Of a stretch of DNA of 64,000 bases, positions 43,522 through 51,743 are shown in pieces. The notes under the pieces are model-generated. The model did not search any database, was not told the origin of the DNA, and worked only from the letters and a program-made list of their open reading frames with translations. The first letter of the stretch is position 1, and every line of letters begins with the position of its first letter. Source of the DNA: an uncultured Lachnospiraceae bacterium. GTDB lineage: Bacteria > Bacillota > Clostridia > Lachnospirales > Lachnospiraceae. The stretch is from assembly GCA_900542015.1 (NCBI GenBank), contig UQLY01000007.1, forward strand, positions 62,001 through 126,000, read 5' to 3'. The position numbers and the translations under genes were made by a program.

Positions 43522-44082
43522 TTACAAAAGGGACGGCAGATAAAGCAATGTTCCCAATACCCCCGTCCCGAAAATAATCAGAATGGCGTTGGGACGGTAT
43601 TTTCTAAGCAAAAAGAAAGCGAGCGCAAACAGTCCGCATTCGATATAACGCAGATTGGTAAAGGAATAGTCCGCGCTTTTAAAAATGCCCAAAAGGAGAA
43701 TGGACAATCCCGCCGATGCGATTAAAGCGACGACGCCGGGGCGCATTGCCGCCAGGATTTTCTGCATCCCGTCGATCTGACGGTATTTATAATAAAAATG
43801 CGCCAGAGCAAGACAGATGAAAAAAGAAGGCAGGATACAGCCCAGGGTGCATATCAAAGCGCCGGGGATACCTGCTAGCCGGATGCCTACGAAGGTGGCG
43901 GAATTGATGGAGATCGGTCCCGGCGTCATTTCCGCAATGGTAATCAGATCCGTAAATTCCTCCAGGGTCATTAACTGATGGGTGTCCACAATCTGGTTTT
44001 CTATCAGCGGAATCGCCGCATAACCGCCGCCTACGCTGAATAACCCTACTTGTACAAAGCTGAAAAATAATTTCCATATCAT
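43522..44082 (-). CDS. Chromate transporter family protein, second half-size subunit
   Basis: A 186-residue membrane protein with five or six helices: FVQVGLFSVGGGYAAIPLIE at the start, TIAEMTPGPISINSATFVG as the family motif. The CHR family exports chromate or related oxyanions as a full-length duplicated protein or, as here, a pair of short genes of opposite membrane orientation. It is 45 bases downstream of its partner on the same strand. True substrate is unknown. Confidence 0.88.
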   Translation of the reverse strand: MIWKLFFSFVQVGLFSVGGGYAAIPLIENQIVDTHQLMTLEEFTDLITIAEMTPGPISINSATFVGIRLAGIPGALICTLGCILPSFFICLALAHFYYKYRQIDGMQKILAAMRPGVVALIASAGLSILLLGIFKSADYSFTNLRYIECGLFALAFFLLRKYRPNAILIIFGTGVLGTLLYLPSLL

Positions 44083-44127
44083 TTGCTTTTGATCTTCCTT
44101 TCCCGGAATGCTCCGGTTTTTTCTATT

Positions 44128-44706
44128 TTATTTTTTCTTCTTTTGCAAAGCCGCAACGACCGCGTCTGCAATGCCCACGGCAAGGCAGATGATGATAATG
44201 AGCATTGCGTTGACCCCGCAGACAGCCGTGGCGACAAACGCCGCGATCATGAGCCCTATATACAGGACCCGCCTCGTTTTCCATACGTTTACGGCGAGAT
44301 TAAGTACGACGTCAAAAATAACCGCGGCAACGCCCGCGCGCATGACCTGAAGCGCCGTGGCGATAATCCGGTTTTCCCGAAACTGCGTGTAAAATACGGA
44401 AATCAGGGAAATGATGATCATCGGAGGAAGGGCGGTACCGAGAATCGCCACAAAGGTACCGGAAAGCCCCGCCATACGGTAGCCCAAAATGACGGAGGCG
44501 TTAATGGGAATGGGACCGGGAGACGATTGGGCAATCGCCGTAATATCCAGCATCTCCTCTTCATCCAGCCATTCCAGCTCTTCCACAAATTTCTTTTTCA
44601 TCAGGGAAACAATGACAAAACCGCCTCCAAAGGTAAAGGCGCTTAAAGTAAAGGTCGCCCGGAACAGTTTTTGCAAAATTTCCCTTTTATTCTTTGCTTC
44701 TTTCAT
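44128..44706 (-). CDS. Chromate transporter family protein, first half-size subunit
   Basis: A 192-residue homologue of the next gene: LFRATFTLSAFTFGGGFVIV near residue 12, then IAQSSPGPIPINASVILGYR. The first and second halves are about equally long and share the GGG and PGP motifs, so they are a short-chain CHR pair. A charged, short N-terminus precedes the first helix. Transcription starts in the 242-base divergent gap with the ABC operon; I could not place its promoter with confidence. Confidence 0.88.
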   Translation of the reverse strand: MKEAKNKREILQKLFRATFTLSAFTFGGGFVIVSLMKKKFVEELEWLDEEEMLDITAIAQSSPGPIPINASVILGYRMAGLSGTFVAILGTALPPMIIISLISVFYTQFRENRIIATALQVMRAGVAAVIFDVVLNLAVNVWKTRRVLYIGLMIAAFVATAVCGVNAMLIIIICLAVGIADAVVAALQKKKK

Positions 44707-44886
44707 AGTCTGGTCAAACCGCCTTAAAGAATCTTTTACCTGTCGCTTTCATTTATATAGTATCCTACGTTTTGGGACGAAATATACTTGAAACCGCCGG
44801 CTCAAAGCAAAGCGGGAGAAGCTGCGGCGCAGAGACCGGGACAGAAAACGCGGCACGGGAGAATCCCGGACAGAAACCGCGGTAAA

Positions 44887-44915
44887 TTGACACCTTCTGC
44901 AAATAATGGTAAAGT
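44887..44915 (+). promoter_or_regulatory. Promoter of the four-gene ABC operon
   Basis: TTGACA (44887-44892), 17 bases, TAAAGT (44910-44915), with the first start 33 bases downstream. Well-placed housekeeping promoter in the divergent gap. Confidence 0.7.
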
Positions 44916-44948
44916 ATAAAGAACAGGAAGCGAAGGTGTCGGCGGAAT

Positions 44949-45617
44949 ATGTTGGAAGTGTCCGGGTTACGGAAAAAGTACGGAAAAAAAGAAATACTGA
45001 AGGACATCAGTTTTCGGATCGAATGCGGAGAACAGGTAGCTGTTGTGGGAAAAAACGGCTGCGGCAAATCCACGCTCATGCGTATTATGGCGGGGATTTT
45101 AAAACCGGACGCCGGGCAGATCCGGTATTTCGGACAGGACGCGCTTAAAATGAAAGGAAACCTTCGGAAATACTGCGGTTATGTGCCTCAGGAAAATCCT
45201 TTGATGGAGGAATTGTCGGTCATGGATAACCTGAAGCTGTGGGGCGGCGGAAAAGACGAACGGACTCTGGAACTGTTGGAACTGTTCCAACTGAAGGAAC
45301 TGTTAAAAATGCCCGTGGAAAAACTCTCCGGCGGCATGAAGCGGAGGGTAAGTATCGTATGCGCCATGATCGACAATCCGCCGATTATGCTGATGGACGA
45401 ACCGACGACGGCTTTGGATTTATATTATAAAGAGAGTATCCGCGACTGGATGCGCCGCTATACGGAAAATAACGGAATGATCGTGATGACGACCCACGAC
45501 GAGGGAGAAATTGCCGGGTGCGACAATTGCTTTGTGATGAAAGAGGGCGTTTTGATACGGCTGCCGCAAGGGGAAGACAGGCTTGCCCTTGTTAAAAAAT
45601 ATATCAATGAGGGGTAG
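44949..45617 (+). CDS. ABC transporter ATP-binding protein
   Basis: A 222-residue ABC ATPase: Walker A VVGKNGCGKSTLMR (about residues 32-45), Q-loop YVPQENPL, signature KLSGGMKRRVS, Walker B IMLMDEPTTALDL and H-loop TTHDEGE. It belongs to the ABC-2 exporter type. Residues after 190 are short with no extra domain. It powers the two permeases at 47058 and 48248. Cargo is unknown: there is no precursor peptide, protease or two-component pair in the operon. Confidence 0.93.
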   Translation: MLEVSGLRKKYGKKEILKDISFRIECGEQVAVVGKNGCGKSTLMRIMAGILKPDAGQIRYFGQDALKMKGNLRKYCGYVPQENPLMEELSVMDNLKLWGGGKDERTLELLELFQLKELLKMPVEKLSGGMKRRVSIVCAMIDNPPIMLMDEPTTALDLYYKESIRDWMRRYTENNGMIVMTTHDEGEIAGCDNCFVMKEGVLIRLPQGEDRLALVKKYINEG

Positions 45618-45646
45618 CAAAAGAGGGAAGAAGAGGGAGGAAAATC

Positions 45647-47047
45647 ATGGATTTTAACGGAACAATGGAACAGACGGGACAGCCGGCAGGGGGAATACCG
45701 CCGGAACCGGAAAAAAAGAAAAAATCGGGACTTGCCATAGCGGGCATCGTGCTTGCCGCAGTCCTGGTCGTTGCGATCGCCGTCAGTGTAGCGGCTTATG
45801 TGGGCGTATTCGGAGGAAATGCGGGAAAGGTGGCGAAAGCGTTTACCAATACTTTTCGCGAACAGCCGGCGGTGATACAGGATTTTAGCGATTCGGCTGA
45901 TATTACCGCAGGCGGACAGTATACGACAGTGCTGGAACTGGGTGTGGAAGATCTTGATCTGAATATGGAATGCCGGGTGGACGGAAATGACAAGCAGTTT
46001 GCCGGAAATATCGAAAGCGGCATTACCAATATTGAGTTTAAAGGCGCGCTGACAGAGGAGGAACTGATGGTTTATATTCCTTTTCTCGGAGATTATAATT
46101 TCTGTTATAACTATCGGGAAGTCGGCACGGGCTATCTGCTTGAGGAAATGAGTGAAGAGGAGATACAGGCGTTGAACAAGGGTCTGGAGATCCTTTACGA
46201 TCCCCGGAGCATAGACGGCGAAGATGTCTCTTTCAGTTGGGACGAATGGCTGGAATCCATGTCTGATTCTTTGAAAGAAACCGAATTTGAGGCCGCAGGA
46301 ACCGAGACCTTTGAAATCGACGGAAAAGAAGTGGAAGGCAAGGGCTACCGGACGACCCTAAAGCAGGAAGAAATGGAAGAGGCGCTAGATCTCATAGAAG
46401 AGGAGTTTAACGCGCAATACGAAGAACTGTATGATCTGATGAGCGAGATTGACCCTTCTTTTGAGAATCCCTATCAGGAAACATTTGACGAAACCCGCAG
46501 GATCATTGAAGAGCTTTCCGATTTTGACCTGACGTTTTATATTTATGACCGTCAGTTGGCGGCAATCATCGCGCAGACGCAGGACGGGGACCAGCTTCGC
46601 ATCCTCTTTCAGGGCGGAGAAAGAAGAACCCAGAATATGGCTGTGGAAGTAGTGGAAAGCGATGCGGACGGAATATCCGCAAAGACCGAATTGTTTGCAA
46701 TTACGGGAAATACCGAGGGAACAACGGAGACCATGAACTTTGCCTTCGGGGACGAGTTGACGCTGGTATTTACCTATGACAGCGAGACCGGAGCCTATGA
46801 AATCGGTGTGGATGATGAAATGGTCATTTCGGGAGAGATTTCCTTTGACCGCACCGGGCTTACGATTACGATGACGGAAGATTTTTCGGAATACATAGAG
46901 GATATGGTCATGGAAGGCAGCATTTCCATGAGAAAAGGCGTTGAAATGGAAGAAATCGAGGGAGAACGCTTTGATATCGGAAATGCAGACGAGGATGAGT
47001 GGGAAGAACTCATAAACGAAGTGACGTATTCCATGTATGGATTTTAA
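45647..47047 (+). CDS. Membrane-anchored extracytoplasmic protein in ABC operon, function unknown
   Basis: A 466-residue protein. The N-terminus is cytoplasmic and Pro/Gly/Lys-rich (QPAGGIPPEPEKKKKSG); one membrane helix spans about 27-52; the remaining 410 residues are acidic, outside, mostly beta with a helical insert near 240-290. I do not recognise the domain; the overall plan is like DUF6583-type or lipoprotein-like substrate-capture proteins of gut clostridia. It is third-party in the operon (between ATPase and permeases), so it may assist export or signal envelope state. No lipobox cysteine. Confidence 0.75.
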   Translation: MDFNGTMEQTGQPAGGIPPEPEKKKKSGLAIAGIVLAAVLVVAIAVSVAAYVGVFGGNAGKVAKAFTNTFREQPAVIQDFSDSADITAGGQYTTVLELGVEDLDLNMECRVDGNDKQFAGNIESGITNIEFKGALTEEELMVYIPFLGDYNFCYNYREVGTGYLLEEMSEEEIQALNKGLEILYDPRSIDGEDVSFSWDEWLESMSDSLKETEFEAAGTETFEIDGKEVEGKGYRTTLKQEEMEEALDLIEEEFNAQYEELYDLMSEIDPSFENPYQETFDETRRIIEELSDFDLTFYIYDRQLAAIIAQTQDGDQLRILFQGGERRTQNMAVEVVESDADGISAKTELFAITGNTEGTTETMNFAFGDELTLVFTYDSETGAYEIGVDDEMVISGEISFDRTGLTITMTEDFSEYIEDMVMEGSISMRKGVEMEEIEGERFDIGNADEDEWEELINEVTYSMYGF

Positions 47048-47057
47048 ACGATAATCG

Positions 47058-48263
47058 ATGAAAACATTTGGAACTTATTTTTTACTGGAATATAAGAAAA
47101 GCATCAAGGTACTGCCGAAAACCTTCGGCAGTACCTTATTGGCGTTAGGTCTTATGCTGGCGGGAGTCTGGCTGGTCAGCTATTTTGCCTTTCAGTCTCA
47201 TGTATTCGCCAAGATAAATGTGGCGATAGTCGTTCCCGAGGAACAAAGCGAGGTGCAGACAATCCTGCAGCTTGCACAGACTATGGAAAGCGTGGAAAGC
47301 GTCTGCAATTTTGTGTATCAGGAAGAAGCGGAGGCGATGGAACAGCTTGTGCAGGGACAGGTATCTGCGGCGATTATCTTACCCGAGCATTTTTATGAGG
47401 ATATCGATAGCGGTTACAATACGCCGTTGACCGTATATGTTTCCGAAGATGCGGCGTTAAACCAACTGGTATTTCAGGAACTTCTGACAGACGGCGTATC
47501 GCTTTTGCGGACGGCGGAATCCGGCGTATATTCCATGCTGCATACGGCAAGGATTTATCCGGCTAAGATAAACGGAAAAGAAATCGGCGATTACATCGCG
47601 GGCGTTTATTTAAACGAGGCGTTTCGGCGCAATGAGATTTTTGAAGAGAGCGTGTATTCCTCTTTCGGGGAGGTCAACCTGTACCAGTATTATTTTGTGG
47701 CGGTTCTGAATATGATTTTGCTGATGTTCGGGATGAATTTCGGCTTCCTGTACCGGGAACGTTCGAGGACGGTTGAGGAACAACTGAAAACGGCGGGGAT
47801 CGGCGCGGGACGGATCGCTTTGGTCAAAATTGCGGTCATGAGCGCCCTGTTGTGGGCGGTCGGGCTGATCGTCTATGCGGTCGGGCTGATTCTTTCTAAA
47901 GGCCTCAAATGGAATATTTTGTTTTGGGACGGCGGGGCGCCGTTGGCTTTGCTTTTGTTGAGTGTGTCCGTAGCGGCATATCTGCATATGCTGTACGCTT
48001 TTGCAGGCAGGAGCGGACGGGGCGCTTTTTTGGTATTTGCGGTAAACGGCGGTATGATTCTGTGTTCCGGCGCAGTCATTCCCGCCGTTTATCTGCCAAA
48101 GGCTGCGGCTTTTGCGGGAAAATTCCTGCCCCTGTGCCTGTGGGACCAATACGCCGCGGAAACGTTTTTGATTAACGGCTCTGCGGGGACGGTACTTTGC
48201 CTGTTGGTAATGACCGCGATGATGATGGGAATAGGAGTGGCTGCGTCATGGAAAAATACATAA
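47058..48263 (+). CDS. ABC-2 type permease
   Basis: A 401-residue permease: one N-terminal helix (about 25-45), a large outside domain (about 50-210, beginning NVAIVVPEEQSEVQTI), then five helices in the C-terminal half including YFVAVLNMILLMFGMNFGFL. This is the YhgE/ABC-2_3-like layout. The start is ATG at 47058, 11 bases after the previous stop, with no strong ribosome site, so it may depend on coupling. Codons 17-27 form the perfect hairpin described at 47106-47137. It overlaps the next permease by 16 bases. Confidence 0.88.
   Translation: MKTFGTYFLLEYKKSIKVLPKTFGSTLLALGLMLAGVWLVSYFAFQSHVFAKINVAIVVPEEQSEVQTILQLAQTMESVESVCNFVYQEEAEAMEQLVQGQVSAAIILPEHFYEDIDSGYNTPLTVYVSEDAALNQLVFQELLTDGVSLLRTAESGVYSMLHTARIYPAKINGKEIGDYIAGVYLNEAFRRNEIFEESVYSSFGEVNLYQYYFVAVLNMILLMFGMNFGFLYRERSRTVEEQLKTAGIGAGRIALVKIAVMSALLWAVGLIVYAVGLILSKGLKWNILFWDGGAPLALLLLSVSVAAYLHMLYAFAGRSGRGAFLVFAVNGGMILCSGAVIPAVYLPKAAAFAGKFLPLCLWDQYAAETFLINGSAGTVLCLLVMTAMMMGIGVAASWKNT
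47106..47137 (+). other. Perfect 14-bp hairpin inside the permease coding sequence
   Basis: AAGGTACTGCCGAA (47106-47119) and TTCGGCAGTACCTT (47124-47137) form a perfect stem with a 4-base loop AACC, about 48 bases downstream of the permease start. A stem this long and exact is rare inside codons and will slow ribosomes or polymerase. No U-run follows. It could tune the ratio of permease to ATPase. Confidence 0.6.
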
Positions 48264-49339
48264 CATGGTACCGCATGATGTTAAAAATATGGCTTCGCAA
48301 AAAAAGCAGCCCGGTTTTGGTGGCGGTTATGCTGTTGGCGACTGCGCTCGTTGCAGGGATACGGCTTCCCGACGCCGCAAACGTAAAAGTCGGACTTTAT
48401 AACGCGGACGGACAGCTTGCAGCGCGCATTGCAAACCGGCTCCTTGCCTCTGACAGCGTCTTTACATTTGAAAGCTATGCCGATGAGGAAGCGCTGCAGG
48501 ACGCCGTGACCGGCGGAGAGATAGAATGCGGCTTTATCTTTGAAGAAGGCATGGAGGAAAAGCTAAACCGCGCCGGGGGTAAAAGCAGGGATCTGATCGC
48601 CTATGTGGCGACGCCCCTGACGACGAAAGGAAGCGTGGCGAAAGAAACGGTTTATGCGGCGTTTCTGGAAGAATACAGTGAAATGATATTGTTGCGCGAG
48701 GAAGAAACGGTGTTCGGCGAAAAAAATCCTGAGGTTTCTTCCCTGTTGTTGGAAAAAAACGCCGGCTTTCTCGAAGGAGATCAGATTTTCGACCTGCACT
48801 TTGCCTATGTTAAAACCCGGGAAGCGGCAGGAACAGAAGGGAAAGATGCGGCGAATATGCAGGCGGAAACGGGAAAGGAAGGCACGCAGACTTTCCCGGT
48901 CCGCGGAATCGCAGCGCTGTTTGTATTTATCGCGGTATTTTTGGAGCACGGCAGACGGTTCTCGCCCCAGGCGGCGGCTTTTGAGGGAGCGCTTGCAAAA
49001 AAAGAGGCGGTCCGGTTCCGTTTTGTGCGGTATCTTTCCGCCGCGTCCGTTCCTGCGGCTGCGCTCCTTTTGGGGATCGTTTTAACCGGAAACGGACAGG
49101 GAATTTTGCGGGAATGCTTCGGTATGCTTGCTCTTGTGTTTTTATCGGCGCTATGGATGGTCGTTGCGGGCGCGGCGTTTCAAAAAGAATTGTCCTATTC
49201 AGCGTGGACTATGACATTGATTTTGGCACAGTTTCTGCTTTGTCCCGTATTTGTGGATCTGACGCAATATATCCCCGCGATCCGGTATATCCGTCTGCTG
49301 TTTCCGGCAGGCGTTTATCTGGAGCTTTACGTTGTATAA
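48248..49339 (+). CDS. ABC-2 type permease, second subunit
   Basis: A protein of about 363 residues: one N-terminal helix (VLVAVMLLATALVAGIR), an outside domain (about 40-215: VKVGLYNADGQLAARI), then five or six C-terminal helices ending LDLTQYIPAIRYIRLLFPAG-like (here VDLTQYIPAIRYIRLLFPAG). It is a partner of the previous permease, with the same plan. Its ATG lies inside the previous gene; a start at 48197 would extend the overlap and lacks support. Confidence 0.85.
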   Translation: MEKYITWYRMMLKIWLRKKSSPVLVAVMLLATALVAGIRLPDAANVKVGLYNADGQLAARIANRLLASDSVFTFESYADEEALQDAVTGGEIECGFIFEEGMEEKLNRAGGKSRDLIAYVATPLTTKGSVAKETVYAAFLEEYSEMILLREEETVFGEKNPEVSSLLLEKNAGFLEGDQIFDLHFAYVKTREAAGTEGKDAANMQAETGKEGTQTFPVRGIAALFVFIAVFLEHGRRFSPQAAAFEGALAKKEAVRFRFVRYLSAASVPAAALLLGIVLTGNGQGILRECFGMLALVFLSALWMVVAGAAFQKELSYSAWTMTLILAQFLLCPVFVDLTQYIPAIRYIRLLFPAGVYLELYVV

Positions 49340-49448
49340 AATTGACAATTTATTTAAAATTTACTACTAATTTTCATGGATTTTACAACTTGTAATTTGA
49401 ACGTAAAAAATATATTCTAATATCCGGAAAAAATATTACCGGAGTTAG

Positions 49449-51575
49449 ATGAAAATGAAGAGATTTTTTAATGCACATCAGGATGAAATACATAAATTAA
49501 CAGAATTTTTAAACCGTTTTTCCCTATTGTTTCACGGGATTCTCGCTTGTCTGATCTGCTTTTTTGCAGAAAGCGTATCCAGGCATTCCCTTGTCAAAGC
49601 GGCTCTTTTCGTATGGGATTCTCCCATGACGTTTTTATATAACGCGATGATTATTTTTATTACGTTTCTGCCCGTTTATTTCTTTAAGCGCAGGGCTCTG
49701 GCAAGGGTAATCATTTCCTTTGTCTGGTGCGCTTTGGGGATTATCAACGGCTGCGTGCTTGCTGAAAGGGTCACGCCTTTCGGTTTTACGGACTTAAAGC
49801 TGATCAACGATCTGTTTTCCATGAAGTCCACCTATTTCACGCCGGGCATGTGCGTTGCGGCGATTATCGTGGTGGTTTTGTTCGTGGCGGGCTGCGTCTA
49901 TCTGTACAAAAAGGGACCGGTTTTTAAAGGAAAAATGCACCGTAAAATCATGATTTTGATTCTCGCATCCTGCTATTTGTGGGTCCCGATGATCACCAAC
50001 GCGGCGGTAAAGGGCGACGTAATCACGGATTATTTTGACAATATTGCCCAGGGGTATGAGCGCTACGGCTTTGTATACGGCTTCTCATCGAGCGTCGTTG
50101 ACCGCGGCATGGAAGAGCCCGAGGAATATTCGGAAGAAAAAATTGACGAACTGATGGCGGAAGTTTCGGCTAATATGATTGCAAATCAAAAATATTGCAG
50201 CGGCGACAGCTATGTATCGGCGATTTCGGGACAGATTACCGATACCGTATCCGCAAACGCCGTACAGGTGCTTCCGGCGGACCCGAACGACCCGGATTCG
50301 CCCAACATTATTCTGGTGTTGTTGGAATCCTTTGCCGATCCTACGGAAATTGACTTTCTGACGTTGTCGGAAGATCCGATTCCCAATTTCCACCGGCTGG
50401 AACAAACCTACAGCTCCGGTTACCTTTCGGTGCCGGTTGTGGGAGCGGGAACGGCGAATACGGAGTTTGAAGTATTGACGGGAATGTCCATGCGGTTCTT
50501 CGGCACGGGCGAATACCCGTACAAGACGATTTTGAAAACCAATACCTGTGAAAGCACGGCGGACGCTCTTTCCGATATGGGTTACGGCACATATGTGGTA
50601 CATAACAATAAAGCGAGATTTTACAGCAGGGACAACGCCTTTTCCAAAATGGGCTTTGATACCTTTGTCAGCAGAGAATTTATGAACATTCGGGAATGGA
50701 CGCCTATAGAAACCTGGCCTACGGACGACATTCTGCGCCGCGAGGTGCTCGCCTGTCTGGACGATACGCCGGATCAGTCGGACTTTGTCTATACAATTAC
50801 GGTACAGGGGCACGGCGCATATCCTACGGAACAGGTGCTTGAAGCTCCCGAGATCAGCGTTTCGGCGAACGGACTGGATCAGGAGCAGAATTATCAATGG
50901 GAATATTATGTAAACGAAATTCATGAAGTGGATAAATTTATCGGCAATTTGGTGGACGATCTGAGCCAAAGAGATGAAAAGACAATGGTTATCATGTTCG
51001 GCGACCACCTTCCGACCATGAATCTGCAAAATGAAAATATGGAGAGCGGCGATATTTTCAAGACCAAATATATTACCTGGAACAATTACGGTCTGCCCAA
51101 GGAGGATGCGGATATTACCGCTTATCAGTTGATGGCGCATATGCTTGACGCAACCGGTATTCACGAGGGAACGATTCTTTCTTATCATCAGTCCGCAGAC
51201 GCGGATCTGGCATCGGAAGAGGATCAGGCGTACATTGACGGGCTGGAAATGCTGCAATACGATGTTCTTTACGGAAAGCATTATGCATACGGAGGAAAGG
51301 ACATTTATCCCGCGAGCGAACTGGAGCTCGGACTGGAGGACGCGGTTATCGAAGATATCCGTGTGGAAGGCAGTCTGCTGGTCGTTACGGGAGAGCATTT
51401 TACACCGTGGAGCGTCGTATATGTCAACGGCGAGCCGGTAAAGACGAAACAGTATACCGACGGATGTCTGACGGTGTCCTTAGAAGAATATACTCCCGAG
51501 GCGGGCGATGAGATTGTGGTCAACCAGTGCAGCGGCGAGACGGTATTCAGAAGCTCAAATATTAAAATTTACTAA
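49449..51575 (+). CDS. LTA synthase-family sulfatase-like membrane enzyme with C-terminal TIG-like domain
   Basis: A 708-residue protein: five N-terminal membrane helices (about residues 25-200), then an outside alkaline-phosphatase-fold catalytic domain (about 275-600). The nucleophile is the Thr in PVVGAGTANTEFEVLTG (about 345); metal-binding regions are VLLESFADP and MFGDHLPTM. LTA synthases move glycerol-phosphate from phosphatidylglycerol onto polymers. An uncommon last 90 residues (about 620-708) look like an IPT/TIG beta domain: GSLLVVTGEHFTPWSVVYVN. The AT-rich 109 bases upstream contain TTGACA at 49342 with only weak -10 candidates. Confidence 0.88.
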   Translation: MKMKRFFNAHQDEIHKLTEFLNRFSLLFHGILACLICFFAESVSRHSLVKAALFVWDSPMTFLYNAMIIFITFLPVYFFKRRALARVIISFVWCALGIINGCVLAERVTPFGFTDLKLINDLFSMKSTYFTPGMCVAAIIVVVLFVAGCVYLYKKGPVFKGKMHRKIMILILASCYLWVPMITNAAVKGDVITDYFDNIAQGYERYGFVYGFSSSVVDRGMEEPEEYSEEKIDELMAEVSANMIANQKYCSGDSYVSAISGQITDTVSANAVQVLPADPNDPDSPNIILVLLESFADPTEIDFLTLSEDPIPNFHRLEQTYSSGYLSVPVVGAGTANTEFEVLTGMSMRFFGTGEYPYKTILKTNTCESTADALSDMGYGTYVVHNNKARFYSRDNAFSKMGFDTFVSREFMNIREWTPIETWPTDDILRREVLACLDDTPDQSDFVYTITVQGHGAYPTEQVLEAPEISVSANGLDQEQNYQWEYYVNEIHEVDKFIGNLVDDLSQRDEKTMVIMFGDHLPTMNLQNENMESGDIFKTKYITWNNYGLPKEDADITAYQLMAHMLDATGIHEGTILSYHQSADADLASEEDQAYIDGLEMLQYDVLYGKHYAYGGKDIYPASELELGLEDAVIEDIRVEGSLLVVTGEHFTPWSVVYVNGEPVKTKQYTDGCLTVSLEEYTPEAGDEIVVNQCSGETVFRSSNIKIY

Positions 51576-51604
51576 AAAATATTAAGAAATAATTACATTT
51601 TTTA

Positions 51605-51633
51605 TTGACAGATTTTACATTTGCCATTATAGT
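51605..51633 (+). promoter_or_regulatory. Consensus-like promoter ahead of a terminator
   Basis: TTGACA (51605-51610), 17 bases, TATAGT (51628-51633). Transcription would begin near 51640, six bases before the terminator hairpin at 51646. It is the only strong promoter in the gap before the AGCS symporter. Confidence 0.7.
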
Positions 51634-51645
51634 AATAGTAGTCAA

Positions 51646-51681
51646 CGGAGACAATGATCTGGTTATTGTCTCCGCTTTTTT
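51646..51681 (+). terminator. Intrinsic terminator of the LTA synthase gene or attenuator of the symporter gene
   Basis: CGGAGACAAT (51646-51655) pairs with ATTGTCTCCG (51665-51674) around a 9-base loop, followed by CTTTTTT. It closes transcription from the LTA-synthase gene, and it also sits at +6 of the promoter at 51605-51633. Confidence 0.85.
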
Positions 51682-51743
51682 ATGGCAACATCACGAAAAG
51701 GAAGCTGTCCTGAAAAAGCAAATAAGACGAAAGGGATGAGAAA

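Noticed and set aside
50085..51398. 437-codon minus-strand frame inside the LTA synthase-like gene
   Set aside because: The plus-strand frame carries the conserved catalytic motifs; the antisense frame has no start signal and no recognisable domain.
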